Shown in pieces: positions 55,091 through 63,725 of a stretch of 64,000 nt of DNA (position 1 is the first letter of the stretch; each line of letters opens with the position of its first letter). The stretch comes from CAZNPA01 sp964575095 (lineage in GTDB: Bacteria > Pseudomonadota > Alphaproteobacteria > Rickettsiales > SXRF01), in the NCBI GenBank assembly GCA_964575095.1, contig CAZNPA010000005.1, forward strand, positions 48,723-112,722, written 5' to 3'. The notes under the pieces were generated by a model. It made no database searches. It had not been told where the DNA came from and saw only the letters and a program-made list of their open reading frames with translations. Both the position numbers and the translations under genes were made by a program.

Positions 55091-55104
55091 TTGATGCAGA
55101 TCAA
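55091..55104. promoter_or_regulatory. FNR-type site of moaA
   Basis: TTGATGCAGATCAA is a perfect FNR consensus. It lies between the 3' end of the NIT-Crp gene and moaA (both leftward), with TAATCT at the spacing of a class II promoter. Confidence 0.85.
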
Positions 55105-55115
55105 ACCGCTTGAAA

Positions 55116-56633
55116 TTAGTTTAAACAGTGGGGATCCGGGCATTCGTCGGTGTTGTGGCGAGTACATTTGGCGGCCAGCTCCGTGTCGCAATAATTGCAC
55201 AGCGCAAAGACGTCCGGCAGGCTGACGGCATTGCGGCCGATATCGATGCCCTGTTCTTTAAGCGTTTGCAGCGTGCGTGAGAAGGTTTCCGGCTTCATGC
55301 CCAGATAAGCGGCGATGAGCGATTTATCGTAAGGCAGTTTGAGGTTCTTGGCGCGCTCGCCGTTTTCAAGAAACAATTTAAGCAAAAACCAGCCGACGCG
55401 CTGTGTCACCGTTTTTAGCGTCAACTGCTCGAACTGGCTGATCATCGCCTGCGAACGGCCGGCGACGGTGGAGAGCATGTTGATCGCCAGCTCCTTGTTG
55501 TGCTGCAGCTTCTCGCGGATGATGGAAGCCGGGATGGAGAGCAACTTCACGTTGTCCACCGCCTGTGCATTGACGGGAAAAGGAGTGTTGTTGAAAATCA
55601 CCGTTTCCAGCAGGCCATCGCCGGCGCTCATCACCTGCAGGACGGATTCCTGCCCGTCGGCATTGCCCTTGAACAGCTTCACCCAGCCTTCGAGAATGAT
55701 GTAGAAACGCGACGCCTGCTCGCCCTGCATGAAAACCATGGCGCCGCGGTTATGGCTGACGATGCGGGCGTATTTCAAGATATCCTGCAGCGTATCCGCA
55801 TCCAATCCGGCGAACAAGGGTAGCGCCTGGATTTTATCCATATAAGCGCGCACGCCGCTTTCGATGCTCGATGGTTCGGGCTTGCGGGGAGCGGCTTTCT
55901 TTACGGCGGGGACTAAATTGGCGGCGAGGGTCTTGCCGACCTCATGCAGCAAATCCATCTTGGCAGTGAACAAGGTAAACCACTCCTCGGCGGTAATGGA
56001 ATGCAAGGCGGCAGGCGTTCCCTTGAGCAGGCTGTGATGGATTTCCTCGATCTTCTGGAAAGCCGGGTTATTTGCTTTCAAATCCTCGATGGCTTTGCAG
56101 CCTTCCTCGTCGGCCAACGCCAGGAACATGCGCTCATAGGCCTGCTGCTTGGAGATGATGTAATCGAGGCGGTTCTTGAATTCGATGGTGTCCGACCCCT
56201 TGGAATTGACAAACTGGGTGCCCAGCGCCCGCTCCAGCCCGACGCGCTCTTTCCATTGCAGGAAATTGGCGAAGGCCGAGACCTTGCCCGGATGGTTGGC
56301 GGGGTCGAACACCGCCAGCTCCTGCGCGATCTCGATAGCGGGTGTGATGATGTCGCCGGTATAGAATGCCAACGCTTCGGCCGGGTCGAGCATCCGCGAG
56401 ATGACGTATTTCCTTTTGCCGGGCAGTTGATGCACCGCATCCAGAAAAGGCTCGATCTTCGAGCTTTGTTTTTTTGGAAGGCTACTCAGCGGCTTGATAT
56501 ATTTATCGACCAGCGCGAACTGGAATTCCAGTTCTTGCGGCGGTTTTTTGCTTCTTAGATAAAAAGAGACGGCGCCGCGCTCTTTCTGCGCCTCATGGAT
56601 AAAATCGCAAATGCTGTTTAAAGAGCTGCTCAT
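55116..56633 (-). CDS. NIT-domain Crp/Fnr-family regulator with Cys-rich tail
   Basis: A 505-residue regulator. Residues 1 to about 235 look like a nitrate/nitrite-sensing NIT domain: FIHEAQKERGAVSFYLRS near the start and FLQWKERVGLERALGTQF near residue 125, with the conserved Arg/Glu pairs. Residues about 270-385 form a cyclic-nucleotide-binding beta roll (GAMVFMQGEQASRFYIILEG, VKLLSIPASIIREKL). Residues about 395-470 are a Crp HTH (LPYDKSLIAAYLGMKPETFS). The tail has Cys479, 482, 490, 498 and 503 (CNYCDTELAAKC then CPDPHC) and could hold an Fe-S cluster or zinc. Likely controls the surrounding anaerobic genes. Confidence 0.8.
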   Translation of the reverse strand: MSSSLNSICDFIHEAQKERGAVSFYLRSKKPPQELEFQFALVDKYIKPLSSLPKKQSSKIEPFLDAVHQLPGKRKYVISRMLDPAEALAFYTGDIITPAIEIAQELAVFDPANHPGKVSAFANFLQWKERVGLERALGTQFVNSKGSDTIEFKNRLDYIISKQQAYERMFLALADEEGCKAIEDLKANNPAFQKIEEIHHSLLKGTPAALHSITAEEWFTLFTAKMDLLHEVGKTLAANLVPAVKKAAPRKPEPSSIESGVRAYMDKIQALPLFAGLDADTLQDILKYARIVSHNRGAMVFMQGEQASRFYIILEGWVKLFKGNADGQESVLQVMSAGDGLLETVIFNNTPFPVNAQAVDNVKLLSIPASIIREKLQHNKELAINMLSTVAGRSQAMISQFEQLTLKTVTQRVGWFLLKLFLENGERAKNLKLPYDKSLIAAYLGMKPETFSRTLQTLKEQGIDIGRNAVSLPDVFALCNYCDTELAAKCTRHNTDECPDPHCLN

Positions 56634-56721
56634 GGTTCTGCATTATATATTCACCCGTTACGGTAGACCTTATAGCGATGTTTTTCAACTCAAGACCTCT
56701 TAAGGAAACAAAACTATCCAC

Positions 56722-56735
56722 TTGATCTGTATCAA
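56722..56735. promoter_or_regulatory. FNR-type site of ubiT
   Basis: TTGATCTGTATCAA, with TATTTT (56758-56763) at class II spacing and a start near 56770, 31 bp before the ubiT ATG. On the other side, the NIT-Crp gene has a good TATAAT (56642-56647) but not at FNR spacing. Confidence 0.85.
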
Positions 56736-56800
56736 AGCAAGGCAGGCCGAAAGCGGTTATTTTAACAAAAATCTAAAATCCCGCTTTTGAGCGCGTTTGC

Positions 56801-57355
56801 ATGGACAATGATTTTCTTCCGGATTTTACCTTAAACGCGGCGCTTGGCCTTGCCCGCCTGCTTCCGCGCCGTATGGCGGAACTGGGCGCTCAAGTCATGA
56901 CCGGGCGGCTGAATGTCCTTCACCCTTGCCTAAAAGAGCGGCTGGCTGAAGCCAATGGAAAAACCTTTGTGCTGATGCTGTCCGATATGCCATTCCACGC
57001 CTTGCTTGCCGTTACCCATGGCAGACTCGGCCTGACGCTGCTTGCGAAAGATTCGCCGTGCCGCGCCGATGTGACCATCCACGGCGACAGCGACGCTTTT
57101 CTCGCCTTGCTTGAAGGACGTGTCGACGGCGATGCGCTGTTCTTCTCCCGCGATTTGCGCGTCGAGGGCGATACGGAGGCGCTGCTGGTATTGCGCAACG
57201 CTCTCGACAGCGAGCGGATCGACCTGCGCGAGACGTTCTTTTCGCTGTTCGGGCCGTTTGAGCATGTCGTTTCCCGCGCGGCGGCGCCGGTGGAAAAACT
57301 GGGAATGCGCTTCTTGCGCGATGTGCGGCATTGGCGGAGCATGGTTCGTGGTTGA
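56801..57355 (+). CDS. ubiT: UbiT (SCP2-domain accessory factor for anaerobic ubiquinone synthesis)
   Basis: A 184-residue protein with an SCP2 lipid-binding domain (LMLSDMPFHALLAVTHGRLG, DVTIHGDSDAFLALLEGRVD, ALFFSRDLRVEGDTEALLVL). In E. coli UbiT works with UbiU-UbiV to make ubiquinone without O2, probably by binding lipid intermediates. It precedes ubiU and ubiV, overlapping ubiU. Confidence 0.9.
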   Translation: MDNDFLPDFTLNAALGLARLLPRRMAELGAQVMTGRLNVLHPCLKERLAEANGKTFVLMLSDMPFHALLAVTHGRLGLTLLAKDSPCRADVTIHGDSDAFLALLEGRVDGDALFFSRDLRVEGDTEALLVLRNALDSERIDLRETFFSLFGPFEHVVSRAAAPVEKLGMRFLRDVRHWRSMVRG

Positions 57356-58340
57356 GGAAAAGCTGGAAATCATCTGTCCGGCCGGAACGCCCGCCGCGCT
57401 CGAAGTCGCCGTCGATGAAGGGGCCGATGCGGTTTATCTCGGGTTCCGCGATGAAACCAACGCCAGGAATTTCCCCGGCCTTAATTTCAGCCGTGAGGAA
57501 TTGAAGAAAGGCCTCGCTTACGCCCACGCCAAGGGCTGCAAGGTCTTCGTTGCCATCAATACCTTTCCCGATGCCGGAAGGCAGGCCCTGTGGCACCAGG
57601 CAGTGGACGACGCAGCAACGCTTGGGGCCGATGCAATTATTCTGGCCGATATCGGGCTGCTCGATTACGCGAGCAAAAAACATCCACAAACGCGGTTACA
57701 CCTCTCCGTGCAGGCCGCCGCTTCGACGCAGGAAGCGATTCGTTTCTACGCCGGACGTTTCGGCGTCAGGCGCGTCGTGCTGCCGCGCGTGCTGACCTTG
57801 CAAGAGATCGCCTCCATCAACCGCGATCTGGCGGTGGAAACCGAAATTTTTGCCTTCGGCGGCATGTGCCCGATGGCGGAAGGGCGCTGCTCGCTTTCCT
57901 CCTACATCACCGGCAAATCCCCCAATCGCAACGGCGTCTGCTCCCCGGCCAGCCACGTCGAATACCGTCAGGATGCGGCCGGACTCGCCACGCGCCTCGG
58001 CGGATTCACCATCAACCGTTTCGCGCCACAGGAGAACGCGGGCTATCCGACCCTGTGCAAAGGCCGCTTTGCCGCGGGCGGCGAAGTCTCCTACATCTTC
58101 GAAGACCCGGTGAGCCTCAACGTCATCGACATGCTTCCGGAGATTATCGCCTCCGGCGTCAGCGCGCTCAAGATCGAGGGACGGCAGCGCGGCAAAGCCT
58201 ATGTGCGCGACGTGGTGCGAACCTTCCGCCGCGCCATTGACGCTTATTATCGCGGCGAGAGTTTTTCCGGCGCCGGTTTGCTGGCCCTGTCGGAAGGGCA
58301 GAAAAGCACCGAGGGCGCTTATAAGAAGAAATGGCGATGA
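57348..58340 (+). CDS. ubiU: UbiU, O2-independent ubiquinone hydroxylation component
   Basis: A 330-residue peptidase-U32-like protein with ICPAGTPAALEVAVDEGADA, GFRDETNARNFPGLNFS, RVVLPRVLTLQEI, FAFGGMCPMAEGRCSLSS and YPTLCKGRFAAGGEVS, closely matching E. coli UbiU, which binds a [4Fe-4S] cluster. The listed start is GTG 57348; an in-frame ATG at 57321 is possible. It overlaps ubiT and ubiV. Confidence 0.92.
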   Translation: MVEEKLEIICPAGTPAALEVAVDEGADAVYLGFRDETNARNFPGLNFSREELKKGLAYAHAKGCKVFVAINTFPDAGRQALWHQAVDDAATLGADAIILADIGLLDYASKKHPQTRLHLSVQAAASTQEAIRFYAGRFGVRRVVLPRVLTLQEIASINRDLAVETEIFAFGGMCPMAEGRCSLSSYITGKSPNRNGVCSPASHVEYRQDAAGLATRLGGFTINRFAPQENAGYPTLCKGRFAAGGEVSYIFEDPVSLNVIDMLPEIIASGVSALKIEGRQRGKAYVRDVVRTFRRAIDAYYRGESFSGAGLLALSEGQKSTEGAYKKKWR

Positions 58341-59245
58341 CGGGAAAACTCTCACTTGGGCCGCTGCTTTATAACTGGCAAGCAGGAGAGGCGCGCGATT
58401 TCTACCTGCGCGTCGCCGATGAGATGGATATCGACCGCGTATTCATCGGCGAAGTAGTCTGCCCCAAGCGCCAGCCGCTGCACGCGGGTTATCTTCCCGA
58501 AGTGGTGGAACGGTTACAACACGGCGGTAAGCAGGTGATTTTCTCGACATTGGCGCTAGTGATGACGGAGCGCGAAATCAAAAGCCTCAAATCCCTCTTT
58601 GCCGATGCGGAAGAGTTCCTGGTCGAGGTCAACGACGTGACGCTGCTGGGTAATTGCGAAGGCAGGCCTTTCGCCGTCGGGCCGTATATCAATATCTACA
58701 ACGAAGACACGCTGCGATTCTTTGAACAGCTTGGTGCCTCTATCGTCACCCTGCCGTTCGAATTGCCGCGTTCCACGCTGAAAGCGCTGGCCGCTCAAGC
58801 ACAGTCGGATCTGGAGGTGCAGGTATTCGGCCGGCTGCCGCTGGCGATCTCGGCGCGCTGCTACCATGCGCGGACGCACCATCTGCATAAGGATAACTGC
58901 CGGTTCGTCTGCGAAAAAGACCCGGACGGCATGGACATCAAGACGATGGACGGACAGCCGTTCCTCGCCGTCAACGGCACGCAAACGCAATCTTATACTT
59001 ATGCCAATCTCCTGCAGGAGATTCCCGACCTGAAATCCATCGGCATCGGGAATTTCCGGCTGTCGCCGCAATCAGCCGATATGGTTGCCATCGCAACAAT
59101 ATTCCGCGGCGTGCAGCAAGGAAAGATAGACGCTGTGGAAGGGATGGCGAATCTAAGCGATTTAATAAAGAACGTGGAATTCTCGAATGGCTTTTATCAT
59201 TCGCTAAGCGGCAAGCACTGGAAACCAGCCACGATCGGCGAATAG
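58331..59245 (+). CDS. ubiV: UbiV, O2-independent ubiquinone hydroxylation component
   Basis: A 304-residue U32-like partner of UbiU with GPLLYNWQAGEARDFYLRVA, VFIGEVVCPKR, LGNCEGRPFAVGPYINIYN, FGRLPLAISARCYHARTHHL and a Cys-rich CRFVCEKDPDGM that supplies cluster ligands. The ATGs at 58331 and 58337 are both possible. It completes the ubiTUV set. Confidence 0.92.
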   Translation: MAMTGKLSLGPLLYNWQAGEARDFYLRVADEMDIDRVFIGEVVCPKRQPLHAGYLPEVVERLQHGGKQVIFSTLALVMTEREIKSLKSLFADAEEFLVEVNDVTLLGNCEGRPFAVGPYINIYNEDTLRFFEQLGASIVTLPFELPRSTLKALAAQAQSDLEVQVFGRLPLAISARCYHARTHHLHKDNCRFVCEKDPDGMDIKTMDGQPFLAVNGTQTQSYTYANLLQEIPDLKSIGIGNFRLSPQSADMVAIATIFRGVQQGKIDAVEGMANLSDLIKNVEFSNGFYHSLSGKHWKPATIGE

Positions 59246-59246
59246 C

Positions 59247-59873
59247 TTAAGGATTGAGCAGCGTTGTTTGCCAGACGTTGTCGCGCAGGTAAAACACCTG
59301 CCGCTCGGGAATCTGGCCGTCGGCATGCCAGAACTCGAAATAATCGGGGACGATGCGGATGCCCGTCCAATGCGGCGGGCGCGTGACGTTCCCCGTCGCC
59401 CATTTCGCCGTATAATAGGCGACGCGCTTGAGCAAGTCGTTCTTATGCTTCATCGGCTCGGATTGTTTCGACGCCCAGGCGCCGATGCGTGATTTTACGT
59501 TGCGGCTGGCGAAATAGGCATCCGCTTCCTGATCGCTGACGGTTGTCGTATAGCCTTCTATGCGCACTTGCTTGCCAAGTTCCTGCCAATAAAAACACAG
59601 TGCGGCCTGCGGATTTTTAGTCACTTCGCGGCCTTTGCGGCTGTGCATGTTGGTGTAAATGACGAAACCCTGCTCGTCGAACGCTTTGAGCAACACGACG
59701 CGGCAGGACGGGGCGCCGCGCCGCGTGGCGGTGGCCAGAAACACCGCCGACGGCTCCTTGATGCCCGATTGTTTCGCTTCTTCGAACCATTCGCTGAATA
59801 AGCCGAGTGGCATTTTGATGGTGATGCCGCTTTCCGGCGCGGGACGTGGCAGCTCGAGAATAGTAGCCATCAT
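59247..59873 (-). CDS. pdxH: pyridoxamine 5'-phosphate oxidase
   Basis: A 208-residue FMN enzyme making pyridoxal 5'-phosphate. Family segments include PSAVFLATATRRGAPSCRVV, FVIYTNMHSRKGREV, VRIEGYTTTVSDQEADAYFA and SRIGAWASKQSEP. It is the last gene of the TDT-hemN-pdxH operon and overlaps hemN by 4 bp. It uses O2, unlike its neighbours. Confidence 0.93.
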   Translation of the reverse strand: MMATILELPRPAPESGITIKMPLGLFSEWFEEAKQSGIKEPSAVFLATATRRGAPSCRVVLLKAFDEQGFVIYTNMHSRKGREVTKNPQAALCFYWQELGKQVRIEGYTTTVSDQEADAYFASRNVKSRIGAWASKQSEPMKHKNDLLKRVAYYTAKWATGNVTRPPHWTGIRIVPDYFEFWHADGQIPERQVFYLRDNVWQTTLLNP

Positions 59874-61231
59874 GCGACCTTCGAATAGCGCCCGGCGGCG
59901 ACGTTGCGGTATTGGTCGAACACCGCCGCCACGGCCCGCGCCGCCATGCGGTGCGGCGTGGTGATATTAATGCTGCCGTGATGGTTTTTGACGATCCCGC
60001 GATATTCCGGTTTTTCCAATTCGCTGGTTTCGCGCTCGAAATAATTTTCTTCCAAAGAGTGCTGCCTGCGGATATCCGCCAGGTTGAGCGACATGAAGCA
60101 CATCAAATCATCGACGATTCGCTTGCGTAGCCGGTCTTCCTCGCTCATTTCCCAGCCGCGGACGATGGGCAACATTCCGCCACCGACCAGCTTCTTGTAA
60201 TCGACGGCGTTGGCGCTGTTCTGCGCGTAGCCTTGCGGGAACTGGCTGATGGCGGAGCTGCCGACGCCGATCAGCACTTCGGTGGCATCGGTGACGTAGC
60301 CCTGGAAGTTGCGTGTCAGCGTGCGTTCCCGCATGGCGGCGGCGAGCGGATCGTCGGATTTGGCGAAGTGATCGATGCCAATGGCGACATACCCCGCCGC
60401 TTCCAGCATCTCACAGGCAATAGCGTAGAGCGTCAGCTTTTCCATGTCGGAAGGCAGCCATGCCGTGTCGATCATACGTTGATGTTTTTTCATGTGCGGT
60501 ACGTGCGCATAAGAGAAGAGCGCAATTCTGGATGGCGAAAGCGCGATGGTTTTCTCCAGCGTTGAGCGGAAACTGTCCGGTGTCTGGTGCGGCAGCCCGT
60601 AAATCAGGTCGCAGTTGATGCGCTCCAGCCCGGCTTCGCGTAATCCGCGCATCACCGATGTCACCATTGGATAAGGCTGCATCCGGTTAATCGCCTGCTG
60701 CACTTTGTGGTCGAAATCCTGGATGCCGATACTGACGCGGTTGAAGCCGAGCGTGGCGTAGAGTTGGATGTTCTCCGGCGTCGTCGTGCGCGGGTCGAGT
60801 TCGATCGCCAACTCACCGCCCGGCTTCATATCGAACGCGTTGGCGATGCCGTATAGAATGGGCAACAACTCGCCAGCTTCGAGCAGGCTGGGCGAACCGC
60901 CGCCGAAATGGATATTGACCAGCTTGCCCTTGCCTCCGGCGAAACGCTTCAAGAGAGCGAGTTCGTCGAGCAGCACGCGTACATATTTAGCGATTGGTTC
61001 ATAGCGGTGTGTCATTTTGGTATGGCAGCCACAGAACCAGCAAAGCTCGCGGCAAAAGGGAATATGCACATAGACGGAGACGGTCGTTTCTTTTTCCATC
61101 TCGCCCAGCCATTTCACATAAGCGGTTTCGTTGATGTCCGGCGAAAAATGATGGGCGGAGGGATAGCTGGTATAGCGCGGCGCTTCCAGTCCCAGCCATT
61201 TCAGTGCCTGCGGTGCCGTTATGTCTGTCAT
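59870..61231 (-). CDS. hemN: O2-independent coproporphyrinogen III oxidase HemN
   Basis: A 453-residue radical-SAM enzyme for anaerobic heme synthesis. The cluster motif is Cys60-x3-Cys64-x2-Cys67-x-Cys69 (FCRELCWFCGC), two residues from E. coli numbering. INIHFGGGSPSLL-like (here VNIHFGGGSPSLLEAGELL), FNRVSIGIQDFDHKVQQAIN and DLIYGLPHQTPDSF follow. It overlaps the TDT gene by ATGA. Confidence 0.95.
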   Translation of the reverse strand: MTDITAPQALKWLGLEAPRYTSYPSAHHFSPDINETAYVKWLGEMEKETTVSVYVHIPFCRELCWFCGCHTKMTHRYEPIAKYVRVLLDELALLKRFAGGKGKLVNIHFGGGSPSLLEAGELLPILYGIANAFDMKPGGELAIELDPRTTTPENIQLYATLGFNRVSIGIQDFDHKVQQAINRMQPYPMVTSVMRGLREAGLERINCDLIYGLPHQTPDSFRSTLEKTIALSPSRIALFSYAHVPHMKKHQRMIDTAWLPSDMEKLTLYAIACEMLEAAGYVAIGIDHFAKSDDPLAAAMRERTLTRNFQGYVTDATEVLIGVGSSAISQFPQGYAQNSANAVDYKKLVGGGMLPIVRGWEMSEEDRLRKRIVDDLMCFMSLNLADIRRQHSLEENYFERETSELEKPEYRGIVKNHHGSINITTPHRMAARAVAAVFDQYRNVAAGRYSKVA

Positions 61232-62280
61232 ATATCAGCGGTCTTTAGTTCTTGTTTCAATCGTAATCCTGCGCGAACCAAACCGACGAAGACAGTCAGC
61301 CAGACGGCTAAGGCCACGAAGACGAAATAATAGGGAAATGGCTTGAGGAAAGAGAGACCGGAAATCGATTCGGTTAGGCGCAGCGTGCAGGTGGTATACA
61401 TGCCGAGCGGAAACACCATTCCCCAATAAGACGGATCGTATGCAAACTCCAGATGTTTATAGCCGTGCCTCCAGATGGCCAGAATAACCAGCATGGGGAA
61501 CCACCAGGTTGCCGTGGACCAGTAGAGAAGCGTCAATCCTTTTACGAACGGCGCCACCTCCTCAAGCAGGGTCGCATCGGCGGTGTGTTGCAGCAAGATC
61601 GCGCCAGCCAATGCCGATATCGCCATCGCGCCCATGTTGATCCAGTAATGCGCTTTAAGATCGAGCGGCTGCAGCGGGAAAAACGTGTAGCGATAGAAAA
61701 TCAGCGAGATCATCCAGATATACAGCATGCCCCCCGCCGACCAGAGGGAAACGGAAATAAACACGATCTCATCCGCCCACTCCAGGAACGCCGGAAGGAT
61801 GAGCGCGCCCAGGGTCGCAACTGCCTGCGTTGCTACCACCGCCACCAGCCAGCCGCTGTGAATGCCTTCCGCCAAGGAAGGCTTTTCCGCTTTTACGGTC
61901 AATGCGGCAAAGACGGCATACACGATGATCAGCAGCAGCGCGCCGGAAATCATCCACAACACCGTGCCCGATTGGAACATGCCGAACAGGATCACGCTTT
62001 GGCTGCCTAAGACGGCCGTTGCGGCCACCAGCGTAAAGAATCCTACCCCCCTTTGGTGATCGGCCATGTCTTGAAATACCGCTTTCGGAAACATCAGGAT
62101 GCGAGCCAGCGTCATGAGGACCAGTATCGCATAGGCAATGACATTGATGTACGCCAGCAGGCGACCGATCAAAAGCATTCCCGTCAAATGCGCGGCGATG
62201 GCAACGATCCCGGTCGCCATGACCAGCGCAAAATAAGCTGGGTTCAGCGTCAAAACCTGCTTGCGTAAGATATCCCGCAT
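61228..62280 (-). CDS. TDT/TehA-SLAC1-family transporter
   Basis: A 350-residue protein with ten transmembrane segments (NPAYFALVMATGIVAIAAHL, YWGMVFPLGMYTTCTLRLTE) of the tellurite-resistance/dicarboxylate (TDT) family related to anion channels. I took ATG 62280 because GGGGAG precedes it; ATGs at 62283 and 62292 are also in frame. The FNR site at 62329 with TATAGT (62301-62306) drives it leftward. Possible role in nitrite or other anion handling (inference). Confidence 0.8.
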   Translation of the reverse strand: MRDILRKQVLTLNPAYFALVMATGIVAIAAHLTGMLLIGRLLAYINVIAYAILVLMTLARILMFPKAVFQDMADHQRGVGFFTLVAATAVLGSQSVILFGMFQSGTVLWMISGALLLIIVYAVFAALTVKAEKPSLAEGIHSGWLVAVVATQAVATLGALILPAFLEWADEIVFISVSLWSAGGMLYIWMISLIFYRYTFFPLQPLDLKAHYWINMGAMAISALAGAILLQHTADATLLEEVAPFVKGLTLLYWSTATWWFPMLVILAIWRHGYKHLEFAYDPSYWGMVFPLGMYTTCTLRLTESISGLSFLKPFPYYFVFVALAVWLTVFVGLVRAGLRLKQELKTADI

Positions 62281-62328
62281 CATTCTCCCCATGCTTCCGC
62301 ACTATAAGCAAAGAATTTTTCTGAACAA

Positions 62329-62342
62329 TTGATCTAGATCAA
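62329..62342. promoter_or_regulatory. FNR-type site shared by the TDT-hemN operon and narK
   Basis: TTGATCTAGATCAA, identical to the iron-operon site. Rightward, TATTTT (62365-62370) and a start near 62377 lie 18 bp before narK; leftward, TATAGT (62306-62301) fits the TDT gene. A divergent class II arrangement. Confidence 0.88.
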
Positions 62343-62394
62343 CACCTCCTCGATCCGCTTGCGATATTTTGAATGCGAGATTCCAATCAAGGTA

Positions 62395-63696
62395 ATGAAA
62401 ATCGTTATGCAGCGAGCCGATGTGAGCCCATTCCGCCAGAAAAAGGCGCTGATCGCCAGCACGCTCATTTTTGCATTGGCGTTCGCCACCTGGACGCTGT
62501 TTTCCATTATCGGCATCAAAATCAAGGAGAATCTGGGCTTAAGCAACGCCGAGTTCGGCATTTTAGTGGCCACGCCGGTGCTAACCGGCGCGTTAAGCCG
62601 TCTTTTCCTCGGCGTATTGGCCGACCAGTTCGGCGGGAGGCTCGTTTTCGTCCTGGTGTTAGCGGTTGCCGCCGCCGCCACTTGGAGCGTTTCGCTCATA
62701 GACAGCTATTCCATGTACCTGCTGGCGGCGCTCGGCGTTGGGTTGACCGGCGGCACGTTCGCCGTTGGCGTCGCCTACGTGTCGCGCTGGTATCCGAAGG
62801 AAAAACAAGGCACGGCACTGGGCATTTTCGGCATGGGTGTCGCCGGATCGGCGCTGACAAGTTTTGGCGCTCCGTTTTTGATGGCGAGTTACGGTTGGGA
62901 TGGCGCGGCGCGCATCTATGCCGTCGTATTAGCGATCGCCGCCGTCATTTTCTGGCTGGCCACCGAGGATGATCCCACCTTCAAGGAACGCTGCGCCGAC
63001 AAGCAACAGCCTTCATTTTTAAAGCAGTTCGAGCCGCTCAGGAAACTTCAGGTATGGCGTTTCTCGCTTTATTATTTCTTCGTCTTCGGCGGTTTCGTCG
63101 CGCTCGCTTTGTGGCTGCCTAAATATTACATGGGTGTTTATGGGCTGGATATCAAAACCGCGGGCTTGCTGACCACGCTGTTCGCGCTGCCAGGGGGCAT
63201 TTTCCGCGCCGTCGGCGGTGTATTGTCCGATAGGCACGGTGCGCGCCGCATCATGTACTGGACGTTTATGGCCTGCGTCATCTGCACTTTTGCCCTTTCT
63301 TATCCCGCCACGACATATATCGTGAAGGGCATTGAGGGCGACATCCGGTTTGCGCTGGCGATCTCGCTTCCCGTCTTCGTGGCGATGACGATGATATTGA
63401 GCATCTTTATGTCGTTTGGCATGGCGGCGGTGTTCAAGCACATACCCGTCTATTATCCGAATCACGTTGGCGCCGTCGGCGGCATGGTCGGCCTGATCGG
63501 CGGTTTGGGCGGGTTCGCGCTTCCCATCGCCTTCGGCTTTTCCAACGATATGATCGGGGTCTGGACCAGTTGCTTTATGATACTGTTCGCCTTGGTATCC
63601 GTGGCACTGATTTGGATGCACGGCGCGATCCGGATCATGGAAAGGAAAGAGCACCCTGAGCTCAAGGCGCCGCGATTCTTACCAGAGTTGGGATAG
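62395..63696 (+). CDS. narK: nitrate/nitrite transporter NarK
   Basis: A 433-residue MFS transporter with twelve helices. Nitrate-signature-like regions are GLTGGTFAVGVAYVSRWYP and HVGAVGGMVGLIGGLGGFAL. The start at 62395 lies 18 bp after the predicted FNR-driven RNA start and has AAGG upstream; a longer frame from 62359 would start before the transcript. It stands just before narG. Confidence 0.92.
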   Translation: MKIVMQRADVSPFRQKKALIASTLIFALAFATWTLFSIIGIKIKENLGLSNAEFGILVATPVLTGALSRLFLGVLADQFGGRLVFVLVLAVAAAATWSVSLIDSYSMYLLAALGVGLTGGTFAVGVAYVSRWYPKEKQGTALGIFGMGVAGSALTSFGAPFLMASYGWDGAARIYAVVLAIAAVIFWLATEDDPTFKERCADKQQPSFLKQFEPLRKLQVWRFSLYYFFVFGGFVALALWLPKYYMGVYGLDIKTAGLLTTLFALPGGIFRAVGGVLSDRHGARRIMYWTFMACVICTFALSYPATTYIVKGIEGDIRFALAISLPVFVAMTMILSIFMSFGMAAVFKHIPVYYPNHVGAVGGMVGLIGGLGGFALPIAFGFSNDMIGVWTSCFMILFALVSVALIWMHGAIRIMERKEHPELKAPRFLPELG

Positions 63697-63725
63697 CCGA
63701 TTGTTTAAATATGTAGGAAAATCTT

